A stretch of DNA of 64,000 bases from Tepidiforma flava (GCF_027594505.1 NZ_CP115149.1:799914-863913), one strand, 5' to 3'. Numbered from the stretch's first letter, positions 25,027-33,850 are shown. A program made the numbers and translations. The notes: a model not told the origin generated them from the sequence alone.

Positions 25027-25677
25027 ATGCGCGGATTCGGGATTGGTGCACTGGTCGCCGGGGCGGTGCTGCTGGCTGCCGGCTGCGGGGACGGGGCCGC
25101 GAGATACCCGGCCGGGCTGGCAGATGACGCGTACGACCTGGAGGCGATGGCGCTGCAGCCGGCGGACCTGCCGCCGGGGTTCGAACAGCAGAGCCCGGGG
25201 GAGTTCGAAAACGAGGCGTGGGCCTCGGTGTTCCAGACGGATGACGTGGAGGCGAAGCTGCGGCAGCTGGAGGCGCAGGGCCGGCAGCGGAACTTCGTGA
25301 CGCTGTTCGGGCCGCAGGGGCTCGGTCCAGTGCTGGCGGTGACGGCGATTTCGACGCTCTACACGGACGCGGCGGCGGCGGAGCGGTCGCTGCGGGAGTT
25401 CGCCTGCGGGCTGCCGATCGAGGCGAACGTGCAGCTGGAGCCGCTGCTCGTGCCGAAGCTGGGCGACGGTTCGAACGGCTTCCTCGAGCGGCAGTTCTCG
25501 GAAGGGGCGCCGACCTTCGTGGACGCGACGGTCTGCTTCCGGACGGGGCGGGTCGTGCACGCGATCCAGGCGACGAGCGTTGCCGGGGTGGAGGATGTCG
25601 CGTTCCTCATCCGGCTGGCGGAGCGCCAGCTGGCGCGGGTGGATGCGGCGTTCGCGGCGGCGGAGCGCGGCGGCTAA
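25027..25677 (+). CDS. Putative secreted lipoprotein
   Basis: A 216-residue protein with a lipoprotein signal: MRGFGIGALVAGAVLLAAGC, where LAAGC is the lipobox and Cys20 would be lipidated after signal peptidase II cleavage. The mature part has no repeats or known motif; it contains LQPADLPPGFE near residue 50, a pattern found in other small actinobacterial and Chloroflexota lipoproteins, and two cysteines (residues near 129 and 172) that could form a disulfide. It is divergent from the SnoaL gene, with TACGAT in the shared region. The function is unknown; it is probably anchored outside the cell membrane. Confidence 0.75.
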   Translation: MRGFGIGALVAGAVLLAAGCGDGAARYPAGLADDAYDLEAMALQPADLPPGFEQQSPGEFENEAWASVFQTDDVEAKLRQLEAQGRQRNFVTLFGPQGLGPVLAVTAISTLYTDAAAAERSLREFACGLPIEANVQLEPLLVPKLGDGSNGFLERQFSEGAPTFVDATVCFRTGRVVHAIQATSVAGVEDVAFLIRLAERQLARVDAAFAAAERGG

Positions 25678-26099
25678 CCCGGCGGCGGCGCCTGGCGGAG
25701 GGCGTAGAGGGTGCGCCCGCGGGCGCAGAGGCTGCCCTGGGCATCCGTGATGGCGACTTCGGCGTAGGCGAGGCTGCGGCCTTTGCGGATGATGTGGGCT
25801 TCGGCTTCGGCGCGGGGGCCGTGGACGGGGCGGAGGTAGGTGATGCCGAGGTCGGCGGTGCCGTTGGGGACGTCGCCGGGCTGGAGGCTGGCCTGGAGGG
25901 CGAAGAGCATGGCGATATCGACCATGGCGGCGAGGACGCCGCCGTGGACGGCCCCGCCGACGCCGGAGAGGGTGGCGGGGCCGGTGCGGAGGGCGATGCG
26001 GGCGTAGCCGGGGCGCGCCTCGAGGAGTTCGAGGCCGAGCAGGCGGTGGAGTTCGGTGGCGGCGAACCGCTCGGCCAGGTGGGGCGGGACGGCGCCCAT
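25674..26099 (-). CDS. PaaI-family hotdog thioesterase
   Basis: A 141-residue hotdog-fold acyl-CoA thioesterase of the PaaI/YbgC-like group, which hydrolyses short or aromatic acyl-CoAs to free acid and CoA. The typical active-site loop is VGGAVHGGVLAAMVDIAM, with the HGG motif at about residue 52 and the catalytic aspartate in the helix behind it; LGITYLRPV and the C-terminal strand AYAEVAI complete the fold. It starts 5 nt downstream of the enoyl-CoA hydratase stop on the same strand, so the two act in one acyl-CoA pathway. It overlaps the lipoprotein gene's end by 4 nt. Confidence 0.88.
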   Translation of the reverse strand: MGAVPPHLAERFAATELHRLLGLELLEARPGYARIALRTGPATLSGVGGAVHGGVLAAMVDIAMLFALQASLQPGDVPNGTADLGITYLRPVHGPRAEAEAHIIRKGRSLAYAEVAITDAQGSLCARGRTLYALRQAPPPG

Positions 26100-26104
26100 G
26101 GCGG

Positions 26105-27004
26105 CTACCAGGCCGCGGCAGCGGGTTTGGGGGCGTCAGCGGGGGCGCAGCCGTAATCGCCGAAGGGGCCGTCGCGCCAGTCGAGGGCGGCTTTGAGGCC
26201 TTTTTCGCGGGCGATGCGGCCGAAGGTTTCGCCGCCGGGGCGGACGCGGCCGAGCTCCTGGATATCGCCGCCGACCTGGAGCGAGGTGCGGAAGCCCATG
26301 ATTTCGTAGACGCGGTTGATTTGCCGCTTGGTCATCTGGAGCATCGGGCCGTCGATGTTGGCGATGCGCTCGGCGAGGGCTTCGGCGGTTTCGCAGAGGC
26401 GGTCGATGGGGACGGCGCGGTTGGCCCAGCCGAGTTCGACGGCTTCGCGACCGGTGACGCTGTCGCCGGTGTAGAGGAGTTCGCGGACTTTGCGCATGGG
26501 CAGGTGCCAGGGGTGGTAGATGATGTCGACCGGGGTCATGGCGCGGACGGGCGGGTAGCCGATGATGGCGTCCTCGGCGACGACCATGAGGTCGCACATG
26601 GTGGCGAGTTCGGTGCCGCCGGCGAGGCAGTAGCCGTGGACCTGGGCGATGATGGGCTTGGTGCACTCCCAGAGGATCCAGTAGCCGGAGAGAAGGTGCT
26701 GGGGCCACTGGCCCTGGCCGGGGTGGATGGGGCCGACATTGGGGAGGCCGGAGCGCTTTTCGACGTAGTCGCGGTCGTCGGCGGTTTTGGAGATGCCGGA
26801 GAGGTCGTAGCCGGCGGAGAAGGCGCGGCCGGATCCGCGGATGATGATGACGCGGACATCGGGGTCCATTTCGAAGTCTTTGACGGCGTCGAAGAGCTCA
26901 GCGCGGAGGTTGTGGCTGAGCGCGTTCATTTTTTCGGGGCGGTTGAGCTGGATGATGCCGTGGCGCTGCTGCTTGATGGTGAGGATGTCGCGGTAGTCCT
27001 TCAT
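26105..27004 (-). CDS. Enoyl-CoA hydratase/isomerase (crotonase) family protein
   Basis: A 299-residue crotonase-fold protein that would hydrate, isomerise or hydrolyse an acyl-CoA. The CoA and oxyanion motifs are present: GSGRAFSAGYDLSG near residue 57 and the CLAGGTELATMCDLMVVAE block near residue 130 (partly shown). The glutamate pair of true enoyl-CoA hydratases is not both evident: the second oxyanion region has TELATMCDLMV, so another crotonase activity is possible. Like several long crotonases it has about 30 extra C-terminal residues. The thioesterase gene follows after 5 nt. The start is ATG at 27004. Confidence 0.87.
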   Translation of the reverse strand: MKDYRDILTIKQQRHGIIQLNRPEKMNALSHNLRAELFDAVKDFEMDPDVRVIIIRGSGRAFSAGYDLSGISKTADDRDYVEKRSGLPNVGPIHPGQGQWPQHLLSGYWILWECTKPIIAQVHGYCLAGGTELATMCDLMVVAEDAIIGYPPVRAMTPVDIIYHPWHLPMRKVRELLYTGDSVTGREAVELGWANRAVPIDRLCETAEALAERIANIDGPMLQMTKRQINRVYEIMGFRTSLQVGGDIQELGRVRPGGETFGRIAREKGLKAALDWRDGPFGDYGCAPADAPKPAAAAW

Positions 27005-27048
27005 GGCAGCGGGGATTGTGGCGCGGCGGGCGGGGGATGTCGACGGGG

Positions 27049-27297
27049 CTACCCCGAGCTGCGCAGGGCATGTGCGATGGCGTCCCTGACCACATCGCCG
27101 TCGAGGTCACACTGCACGACCAGGAACTCCCGGAGCTCGGCCGGTGTGATAGATTCGCCGTCCTCGAGGCGGCCGACCCAGGTAGCCTTCGGACCTGTGA
27201 CTTTGCCAGAAGAGAGCCAGTGAATCCCGTCGCCGCCGTCGAAGTAGCCGAGCTGCTCGAGGACGGCGGCGACTTCGGACTGCCCGAAGTCAGGCAC
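27049..27297 (-). CDS. HicA-like small toxin candidate
   Basis: An 82-residue protein whose layout, LEQLGYFDGGDGIHW... then LEDGESITPAELREFL, resembles HicA mRNA interferases (short helix, glycine-histidine loop, C-terminal helix). The classical GSH catalytic triplet is replaced by GDGIHW, so activity is doubtful. The GTG at 27297 overlaps the stop of the HicB-like gene by 8 nt, so the two are coupled. A longer in-frame start exists at 27384 but lies deep inside the partner gene. Base use is more mixed than in neighbouring genes. It might instead be an unrelated partner of the HicB-like protein. Confidence 0.5.
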   Translation of the reverse strand: MPDFGQSEVAAVLEQLGYFDGGDGIHWLSSGKVTGPKATWVGRLEDGESITPAELREFLVVQCDLDGDVVRDAIAHALRSSG

Positions 27298-27556
27298 CGA
27301 TAGGCACCCGGACCTGCCACGTCTCGGCGTCATCCGCTGGCCTCGGGCTGAGCGACTCGAGGAACGCGGCCCGGGCGGGCTCATCGAGGCTGGCGGCGTA
27401 CCGCTCGACGCTTTCGATGAGGTCTGCGAGCTTGCGGAGGAGCGACGGTTCGTCGGCGGCGACGATGAGCGCAGGGAGCTCGCGGCACGTCGCCATGAGC
27501 CTGCCGTCTTCGCGCCGGCGGATATCGAGGGTCAGGCGGCGGGTCGGTACGGGCAC
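27290..27556 (-). CDS. HicB-like antitoxin candidate
   Basis: An 88-residue protein with the partial RNase-H-like HicB fold: LTLDIRRREDGRLMATCRELPALIVAADEP (in part) matches the D...DG...A.C.ELPG pattern, although the G of LPG is replaced. There is a helical C-terminal tail rather than a clear ribbon-helix-helix or Xre DNA-binding domain, so autoregulation is uncertain. The GTG start at 27556 has GGAGGA upstream. The order antitoxin then toxin-like gene (HicB before HicA) is the less common arrangement. HicB-type proteins sequester the toxin; here that role is inferred from fold and coupling only. Confidence 0.55.
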   Translation of the reverse strand: MPVPTRRLTLDIRRREDGRLMATCRELPALIVAADEPSLLRKLADLIESVERYAASLDEPARAAFLESLSPRPADDAETWQVRVPIGA

Positions 27557-27648
27557 GGCGAGTCCTCCGGGTCGTTCATGGTCGTTCCTGCACCGCGCGG
27601 CCGTCAAATGGCAAGAGGCCTTCAAAACGTTCTTCGGCATCGGCCTCC

Positions 27649-29337
27649 TCAGGTCCAGACGGCGTCGACCAGGGCGTCGGGGATGTCGAAGACGGCGGGG
27701 CCGTCGGGGAGGTGGAGCGGTTCTTCGCGCAGCCAGCGGGGGAGGCGGTCGTCGGCGCGGGTGAAGCCGGCGCGGCGGTTGAATTCGCGCTCGGCGTCGA
27801 TCGCTTCGCGGGCCATGCGGAGGACGGCTTCGTCGTCGCAGGGGATATCGAAGCGGGCGCTGGCGAAGGCGGCGATATCGGCCGGGAGGGCGTTGGTGAA
27901 CTGGCAGACGCCGGCGGAGTCGATGGCCATCATGACGAGCTGCTCGTGGCGGCTCTGTTTGACGAGGGTCTCGGCGTTGACGCCGCGGGCGGTGACCATG
28001 CCGGCGGTGTGGTCGGCGCCCTGGGGGCTGGTGGCGTAGGTGATGCCCATGCCTTTGAGGGTGCGGGGCTCCCAGGCGGGCAGGCCCTGGCCTTTGACGG
28101 CCGGGACGCGGTCGATGCCGTAGGTGCGGGCGGTGTGGACGGTGCCGTTGCCGATAATGCGGCCGAGCGGGGTGCCGGCGCGGACCTCTTCGAGGAGGCG
28201 CTTGGTCCCGTCCCAGTCGCCCCAGGGGAGGACGCCGGCTTCCATGGCGACGCCGATGGCGTTGCCGATTTCGATGGTGTCGAGGCCGATGTCGTCGCAG
28301 AGGCGGTCGAGCTCGGCGACGGCGTCGGCGGGGCCGATTTCGAGGTTGGAGCCGAGGAGGGCGATGGTTTCGAATTCGAGCGCGGTGGTGACGTGGTTGC
28401 CGTGTTCGTCGTTGAAGAGGATGGCGCATTTGATGATGCACCCGGCCATGCAGGGGAGCATCTTGCCGCCGCGGCTGGCCCCGAGCTCTTCGATGTGCTG
28501 GCCGGAGATGGTGTGGGCGTGCTCCCACGTGCCGAAGCGGTGGTTGCGGGTGGGCATCGACTGGATGGTGTCGCGGTTGACGAAGCGGACGACGCCGGCG
28601 GTGCCGACGGTGGAGAGGTTGCGGGTGCGGGGGTCTTCGAGGACAAGTTTGGAGAAGCTGGTGACCTGCTGGCGGAAGTCGTCCTTGCGGAGGCCGGGGA
28701 TGGTGCGGGGCGCGCCGGTGTCATCGACGACGATGGCCTTGAGGCCTTTCGCGCCCATGACGGCGCCCGGGCCGCCGCGGGCGGCGTGGCGGGTGGGCCG
28801 GCCTTCGGGGTCGGTGACGGCGACGGAGGCGGCGGCCATGCGGTGCTCGCCGGCGGGGCCGATGGTGGCGGCGGCGCGGAAGCCGGCGGCTTCGCCGACG
28901 AGTTCGCGGTGGAGGTCGTAGTTCGAGCGGCCGGCGAGGTCCGGCGCCGGGCGGAGGCGGATGCCGGCGCTGTCGATGTCGAGGCGCTGCCAGCCGGAGG
29001 GCGAGGCGCCGGTGATGAGGAGGGCTTTGATGCCGAGGCGGGCGAGGCGGTGGCCGAGCTGGCCGCCGACGTTGGCCTCTTTGATGCCGCCGGTGAGCGG
29101 GCTCTTGAAGACGAACGAGGTGCGGCCGCTGGTGGTGACGGCGGTGCCGCCGAGGAAGCCGGGGCAGATGGCGAGGGTGGCCGCTGGATGGAGGGGGTGG
29201 ATGGCCGGGTCGGTCTCTTCGAGCAGGATGCGGGCGCCGAGCGCGCGGCCGCCGAGGTAGCGCCAGCGCTCCGGGGCGCGCTCTTCACGAATCTCGCCCG
29301 CGGTCATATCGACCCGGACGATGCGGTCGATCTCCAT
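27649..29337 (-). CDS. Aldehyde ferredoxin oxidoreductase (tungsten/molybdopterin)
   Basis: A 562-residue AOR-family enzyme that oxidises aldehydes to acids with ferredoxin, using a tungsto- or molybdo-bispterin and one [4Fe-4S] cluster. N-terminal pterin-binding motifs FKSPLTGGIKEANVGG and AARGGPGAVMGAKGLKAIV (in part) are clear. The cluster cysteines are LPCMAGCIIKC near residue 298 and the distal cysteine in SAGVCQF near residue 490. Length is slightly below the 600-620 of many homologues, mainly at the C-terminus. It reads leftwards and is the last large gene before the HicBA-like pair. On the minus strand TAGGAT lies about 45 nt before the ATG. The partner ferredoxin subunit is not adjacent. 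Confidence 0.93.
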   Translation of the reverse strand: MEIDRIVRVDMTAGEIREERAPERWRYLGGRALGARILLEETDPAIHPLHPAATLAICPGFLGGTAVTTSGRTSFVFKSPLTGGIKEANVGGQLGHRLARLGIKALLITGASPSGWQRLDIDSAGIRLRPAPDLAGRSNYDLHRELVGEAAGFRAAATIGPAGEHRMAAASVAVTDPEGRPTRHAARGGPGAVMGAKGLKAIVVDDTGAPRTIPGLRKDDFRQQVTSFSKLVLEDPRTRNLSTVGTAGVVRFVNRDTIQSMPTRNHRFGTWEHAHTISGQHIEELGASRGGKMLPCMAGCIIKCAILFNDEHGNHVTTALEFETIALLGSNLEIGPADAVAELDRLCDDIGLDTIEIGNAIGVAMEAGVLPWGDWDGTKRLLEEVRAGTPLGRIIGNGTVHTARTYGIDRVPAVKGQGLPAWEPRTLKGMGITYATSPQGADHTAGMVTARGVNAETLVKQSRHEQLVMMAIDSAGVCQFTNALPADIAAFASARFDIPCDDEAVLRMAREAIDAEREFNRRAGFTRADDRLPRWLREEPLHLPDGPAVFDIPDALVDAVWT

Positions 29338-29431
29338 GGAGGCTCCGGGGGTTCGGGTTTATGTAGCGGGCATCCTACACAATCAGCGGTGGAGGGTCAG
29401 CGCGCGGGGCGGGGAAGCGCGGGGAGAGCGG

Positions 29432-29437
29432 TATACT
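29432..29437 (+). promoter_or_regulatory. -10-like TATACT for the acyl-CoA dehydrogenase-like gene
   Basis: TATACT, then 6 nt, then ATG at 29444. This is the consensus-like version of the leaderless-type promoter seen across the window. Confidence 0.6.
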
Positions 29438-29443
29438 CGGGGC

Positions 29444-30580
29444 ATGCGCTGGTGGGAGCCGGAAGCGGTCATCGGCCGGGATGTCGCGGAGCTGGCGCGC
29501 GCCGAGGCGGCGGAGGCGGAGGCGCGGAGCGCGCTGACGCCGGCGCAGGTCGCGGCCATCGTGGAGCGGGGCTGGTTCAAGGCGTGGGTGCCCCGGGAGT
29601 TCGGCGGGCTGGAGCTGGACCTCGAAGCCGGGCTGCGGCTGTTCGAGGCGGCGGGCTGGGCCGACGGGTCGTTCGGCTGGAGCGTGATGATCGGCGCCGG
29701 GGGCGGCGTCTTCGCCGGGCTGATGCAGGAGGCGACGGCGCACGCGGTGTTCGACCCGAAGGAGGCGGTCATCGCCGGCTCGGGGAACCCGCGCGGGACG
29801 GCGGAGCGGGTGCCCGGCGGCTTCCGGGTGCGCGGGCGGTGGCAGTGGGCGAGCGGTGCGCCATGGGCGACGACGTTCACGGCGAACTGCGTGGTGACCG
29901 ACGGCGGACAGCCGGTGCAGGGGGCGAACGGCGCGCCGCTCATCCGGGCGATGGCGTTCGAGCCGGGGCAGGTGCGGATCCTTTCGACGTGGGACGCGAA
30001 CGGCATGCGGGGCACGGCGAGCCACGACATCGAGGTCGATGACGCGTTCGTGCCGCTGGAGCGGATGTTCTCGGTCTTCGAGGGCGAGCCGTGGCACGCG
30101 GGGACGGTGTTCCGGGTGCCGTTCGTGGAGTTCGCGGAGGCGACGACGGCTGCGGTGCTGCCGGGCATCGCGCTGCGGCTGTTCGAGCTGGTGGCCGCCT
30201 CGGCGAAGGAGCGGGGCGAATACGGCGGGCCGCGGCTGCTGGCGGAGCGGCACGACGTGCGGGCGCGGCTCGCGGACGCGCTCGTCGGCATCGAGGCCGG
30301 CCGGACCTTGCTGTTCGACGCGGCGCGGCAGACGTGGGCGGAGGCGGAGCGGGGGCGGCCTGCGGCGGCGACGCTGGCGCGGCTCTCGCTGGGGGCGAAC
30401 TTCGCGGCCTCGAGCGCGCTGCGGGCGGCGGGGCTGCTCGCGCCCATCGGCGGGATGGGGCTGAACCAGCGCGCGAGCGAGGCCGGGCGGGCGTGGCGCG
30501 ACCTCATGACGGCGGGGCAGCACGGGGCGATTCGGCCGACGGTGCTGGCGCCGCGGGGCGCTGAGCTGCTGACGGACTGA
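29444..30580 (+). CDS. Acyl-CoA dehydrogenase-like flavoprotein (group D / hydroxylase type)
   Basis: A 378-residue protein with the acyl-CoA dehydrogenase fold. The N-terminal helical part has a typical WVPREFGGLELDL stretch, the middle beta-domain includes GRWQWASGAPWATTF and MRGTASHDIEVDDAFVP, and the C-terminal helices follow. The catalytic glutamate segment of true acyl-CoA dehydrogenases (EGT...) is absent and the C-terminus reads AGQHGAIRPTVL. This places it closer to the flavin-dependent monooxygenases of the HsaA/DszC type or to nitroalkane oxidases, which use FMNH2 or FAD and O2. No flavin reductase is adjacent. The ATG at 29444 lies 6 nt after TATACT. Confidence 0.8.
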   Translation: MRWWEPEAVIGRDVAELARAEAAEAEARSALTPAQVAAIVERGWFKAWVPREFGGLELDLEAGLRLFEAAGWADGSFGWSVMIGAGGGVFAGLMQEATAHAVFDPKEAVIAGSGNPRGTAERVPGGFRVRGRWQWASGAPWATTFTANCVVTDGGQPVQGANGAPLIRAMAFEPGQVRILSTWDANGMRGTASHDIEVDDAFVPLERMFSVFEGEPWHAGTVFRVPFVEFAEATTAAVLPGIALRLFELVAASAKERGEYGGPRLLAERHDVRARLADALVGIEAGRTLLFDAARQTWAEAERGRPAAATLARLSLGANFAASSALRAAGLLAPIGGMGLNQRASEAGRAWRDLMTAGQHGAIRPTVLAPRGAELLTD

Positions 30581-30608
30581 CCGGGCGCGGCACGGAGGCC
30601 GCGGCGCC

Positions 30609-30614
30609 TATACT
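30609..30614 (+). promoter_or_regulatory. -10-like TATACT for pdxA
   Basis: TATACT, then 6 nt, then the pdxA ATG at 30621; identical spacing to the promoter of the gene immediately upstream. Confidence 0.6.
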
Positions 30615-30620
30615 CGCCGC

Positions 30621-31586
30621 ATGGCGCGGCCGCGGCTCCTGATCACGCTGGGCGACCCGAACGGCATCGGGCCGGAGGTGACGGCGAAGGCGCTCGCGCG
30701 GGCGGACGTGCGCGCCGCCGCGGACCTCGCCGTGGTGGGGCTGCGCGCGGTGCTCGCGCCGTGGCTGGAGCGGTTCGGCGGGGGCGAAGTCGAGGTCATC
30801 GAGCCGATGCCCGGGGACGGCTTCACGGTGCGGCACGGGGCGGTGGATGCGGCGGCCGGGCGGCTGGCGCACGGGTGGGTCGAGTTCGCGGCGCGCGCGT
30901 GCCTTGCCGGCCGGGCGGACGGGATGGTGACGGCGCCGGTGAACAAGGCGGCGTTCGCCGCCGCGGGCATCCGGGACACGGGCCACCAGGAGGTGCTGCA
31001 GCGGGTGAGCGGCGCGGAGCAGGTGCTGACGATGCTGCAGACGGGCGGGCTGCGCTGTGTCCACCTGAGCACGCACAAGCCGCTGCGGGAGGCCTGCGCT
31101 CATGTCACGCGCGCGAACGTGCTCCAGGCGCTGCGGCTGACCGACCGGGAGTTCCGGCGGTGGGGATTCGCTGCGCCGAGGGTCGCCGTAGCGGCGCTGA
31201 ACCCGCACGCAGGGGAGGGCGGGCTCATCGGCCGGGAAGAGCTGGACGAGATTGGGCCGGCAGTCGGCGATGCGCGGGCGGAGGGCATCGACGCGCGGGG
31301 GCCGTTCCCGGCGGATTCGGTCTTCACCCGGGCGATCGCGGGGGAGTTCGACGCCGTGCTGGTGATGTACCACGACCAGGGCCACATCGCGGTGAAGGTG
31401 CACGGCTTCGAGCGGAGCGTGAGCGTGAACCTCGGGCTGCCGTTCACCCGGGCGAGCGTGGACCACGGGACGGCGTTCGACATCGCGGGGCGGGGCATCG
31501 CGAGCGGGGAGAGCATGGCGGAGGCGGTGCTCCTCGCGGCACGGCTGGCGGCCGGGCGCGGGATGGCGGCGGAGGGGCCCGCGTGA
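30621..31586 (+). CDS. pdxA: 4-hydroxythreonine-4-phosphate dehydrogenase
   Basis: A 321-residue NAD-dependent enzyme of the DXP-dependent vitamin B6 pathway, converting 4-phosphohydroxy-L-threonine to an aminoketone. Family landmarks: LGDPNGIGPE at the N-terminus, TAPVNKAAF, GHQEVL, the metal-site histidine region HLSTHKPL, MYHDQGHIAVK and FTRASVDHGTAFDIAG (with metal-binding histidines in the last two). All are conserved, so it should be active; related enzymes of phthalate or galactarate pathways cannot be wholly excluded without a pdxJ neighbour. A 76-residue membrane protein gene overlaps its stop by 4 nt. Confidence 0.94.
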   Translation: MARPRLLITLGDPNGIGPEVTAKALARADVRAAADLAVVGLRAVLAPWLERFGGGEVEVIEPMPGDGFTVRHGAVDAAAGRLAHGWVEFAARACLAGRADGMVTAPVNKAAFAAAGIRDTGHQEVLQRVSGAEQVLTMLQTGGLRCVHLSTHKPLREACAHVTRANVLQALRLTDREFRRWGFAAPRVAVAALNPHAGEGGLIGREELDEIGPAVGDARAEGIDARGPFPADSVFTRAIAGEFDAVLVMYHDQGHIAVKVHGFERSVSVNLGLPFTRASVDHGTAFDIAGRGIASGESMAEAVLLAARLAAGRGMAAEGPA

Positions 31587-31813
31587 GCCGGGCGGGCGAC
31601 ATCCCGCTCGAGCCGCCGGTGGTGCGGGGTGCGGGCGCGGCGCCGGCGAAGGAGGACCGGACCTACCTCGGTTACGTGGCGGCAGCCCTGGCGGGCGCGC
31701 TGCTCGGGGGGTTCGCGCTCGCGGCCGACGTGCTGCGGGCGGCGCGGAATGAGGGGCGGAACCTCGCGGCGATCGAGGCGGCGGCGCTGGGGCCGAACCG
31801 CCAGCCTCAGTAG
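31583..31813 (+). CDS. Small single-span membrane protein
   Basis: A 76-residue protein. A polar, proline-rich N-terminal 33 residues is followed by one hydrophobic helix (LGYVAAALAGALLGGFALAA) and a short basic/acidic tail, so it is probably a bitopic membrane protein. The GTG start overlaps the pdxA stop (GTGA), which supports translation by coupling. Its 3' end overlaps the stop of the opposite-strand DinB-like gene by 7 nt. No family is recognised and no link with B6 synthesis is evident. Confidence 0.6.
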   Translation: MSRAGDIPLEPPVVRGAGAAPAKEDRTYLGYVAAALAGALLGGFALAADVLRAARNEGRNLAAIEAAALGPNRQPQ

Positions 31814-32367
31814 GGAAGCCCGGGCAGGCCGAAGAGGGTGCGGGCGTAGCTCGCGCGGCCGAGGTGGCCGTTCCCGTGGCCGATGAGGCCATGGAGGATG
31901 GCTTCGATGCGGGGGACCGGCCCCCACGGCCGGATGACCTGGACTTCGCGGAGGTAGGCCTCGCTCATCGCGGCGATGCGCGGCACGACGGCGGCCTCGA
32001 CGGCGCGGGTGTACTCGTCGAACTCAGCCGGGGGCGGGAAGCGCATGCTGTAGGCGTCGCGGGGGTCCTGGCCGGTGCCCTGGTCGACGCGGGGGAGGTT
32101 CCAGCGTTCGTGGAAGGCGTGCTGGAGCCAGACGGGCTGCTCGCGTTCGAAGACGAAGTGGATGATGTTGTCGATGGTGCGGACGACGTGCCAGACGTCC
32201 CAGCCGATGGAGTTGGTGAGTCCGCCGCGGGTATCACAGAGCTGGTCGACGGTGAGGCCGTCGGTGGCGCGGAGGGCGTACTGGAGGACGCGGCCGACGA
32301 CCACGGCGAGCTGGGTAGGGGTATCGGGCGGGTTGCCCATCCCGGGGAGGTTGGGGACCTGGGACAT
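31807..32367 (-). CDS. DinB-superfamily protein
   Basis: A 186-residue DinB/YfiT-like four-helix protein. The metal-site histidines probably lie in GWDVWHVVRTIDNIIHF and in the C-terminal GLIGHGNGHLGRASYARTL (shown in part), which match the His-x3-His pattern of the family. The tryptophan-rich first helix pair is typical. The ATG at 32367 is used; upstream residues in the same frame lie in the intergenic zone and the next gene's promoter. It is convergent with pdxA and its small partner. It shows no close resemblance to the DinB protein at 19768-20313. The function (thiol transferase, metal-dependent hydrolase or other) is unknown. Confidence 0.8.
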   Translation of the reverse strand: MSQVPNLPGMGNPPDTPTQLAVVVGRVLQYALRATDGLTVDQLCDTRGGLTNSIGWDVWHVVRTIDNIIHFVFEREQPVWLQHAFHERWNLPRVDQGTGQDPRDAYSMRFPPPAEFDEYTRAVEAAVVPRIAAMSEAYLREVQVIRPWGPVPRIEAILHGLIGHGNGHLGRASYARTLFGLPGLPY

Positions 32368-32440
32368 CGAACGGACCTCGCGTGCAGGGGTGGCCGGATT
32401 CTGCCAGACGGCGGAGGAACGCGCGGCCCGGAGGGGCGCG

Positions 32441-32446
32441 TATACT
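32441..32446 (+). promoter_or_regulatory. -10-like TATACT for the CoA-transferase gene
   Basis: TATACT is followed by 8 nt and then GTG at 32455, another leaderless-type start. Confidence 0.5.
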
Positions 32447-32454
32447 CCGCCGCC

Positions 32455-33775
32455 GTGGAACGGTCGCGCTACCTCGACTGGCCGGAGGAGTACGCGGCGA
32501 AGCTGATGACGCCGGCCGAGGCGGCGCAGCTGGTGCGGCCGGGCGACACGGTGGTCATCCCGATCGGGGCGATCACGCCGAACCTGTGCGCGGCGCTGTG
32601 GGAGCGGCGGGAGGAGCTGCACGACGTGGATGTGCTGGCCTGCGCGCCGTTCGTGGACCCGGGCTGGTACGAGCCGGGGCACCCGGCGTTTCGGACGCAC
32701 GTGGAGCTGTTCAACACGGCGGTAGCGCGGGCCTCGATGGTGCGCGGGTCGACGGACTTCGTCTCGATCCCGTTCAGCCGGCGCTTCAAGGGGGAGGACG
32801 AGCGGGGCGGCGGGCGGTTCGCCATCGATGTCGTGTTCATCGGGGTGTCGCCCCCGGACCGGTTCGGCTACTGCAGCTTCGGGACGAGCGTGTGGAACAA
32901 GGGGAGCTACAGCGCGCCGGGCGCGGACGGTGCTGGCGGAGGTGTTCGCGGGGTATCCGCGGACGGGCGGCGACAACCGGATCCACGTGAGCGAGATCGC
33001 GGCGTTCGTTGAAGGCGGCGAGCTGCCGCCGGTGCGCGCGGCGCGGGAATCGAACCCGTTCCACCCGGCGATGGCCGGGTTCGTGAACGAGCTGCTGCGG
33101 CACGGGGACACGCTGCAGATCGGCACGGGGCTTTCGACGCTGCCGCTGGCGCGGGCGGGGGCGTTCGACGGGCTCGTGGACCTCGGGGTGCACAGCGAGG
33201 TGAGCATCCCGGGGTTGAACGAGCTGGTGGCGAAGGGCGTGATCACCGGGGCCCGGAAAACGGTGAACCCGGGGAAGTTCGTGGCCACGGCGCTCTCGGC
33301 GACGACGGAGTGGGACCTCGAGTTCATCCACGAGAACCCGGTGTACGAGCTGCGGGACGTGGCCTACACGAACGACATCCAGGTCATCGCGGCGCACGAG
33401 AACATGGTGGCGATCAACAACGCGATGACGATCGACCTGACGGGGCAGGTGGCAGCCGAGTCGATCGGGCCGGCGATGTGGAGCGGGCCGGGCGGGCAGC
33501 TGGAGTTCGTCATCGGGGCGATGTACGCGAAGGGCGGGCGGAGCATCACGCTCTTGCCGGCGGCGGCGAAGGACGGCGCGGTGAGCCGCATCGTGGCGGA
33601 GCACCCGCCCGGGACGGTGGTGACGGTGCCGCGGCAGTTCGTCGATTACGTCGTCACGGAGTACGGGGTGGCGCGGCTGTTCGGGAAGAGCGACCGGGAG
33701 CGGGCCGAGGAGCTGATCGCGATTGCCCACCCGGACCACCGGGCAGACCTCCGGCGGGCGCTGCGGCGGGCCTGA
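32455..33775 (+). pseudogene. Acetyl-CoA hydrolase/4-hydroxybutyrate CoA-transferase, frameshifted
   Basis: A CoA-transferase of the Cat1/AbfT family, which moves CoA between acyl groups. The N-terminal half (from GTG 32455) carries RPGDTVVIPIGA, LFNTAVARASM and GVSPPDRFGYCSFGTS. After about residue 150 the match continues in another frame with RTVLAEVFAGYPRTGG, the FVNELLRHGDTLQIGTG block and LHSE-like DLGVHSEVS, where the family's catalytic glutamate lies, to the stop at 33775. The switch is between about 32895 and 32925, in a GGGG-containing stretch. Joined, it would be about 439 residues, the normal family length. The rest is undamaged, so a single-base sequence error is a real possibility. 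Confidence 0.82.
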
Positions 33776-33850
33776 GCGGGTGCGAAGTTCGGGAGTTCCC
33801 CGATGCCGGGCCGGGAGCGGATTGCTGACGATCCGGGCGGGGGAGGGCGC

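Noticed and set aside
27712-30042. 776-residue plus-strand frame opposite the aldehyde oxidoreductase and beyond
   Set aside because: It has antisense low-complexity composition, no ribosome site or domain, and runs through two real genes on both strands.
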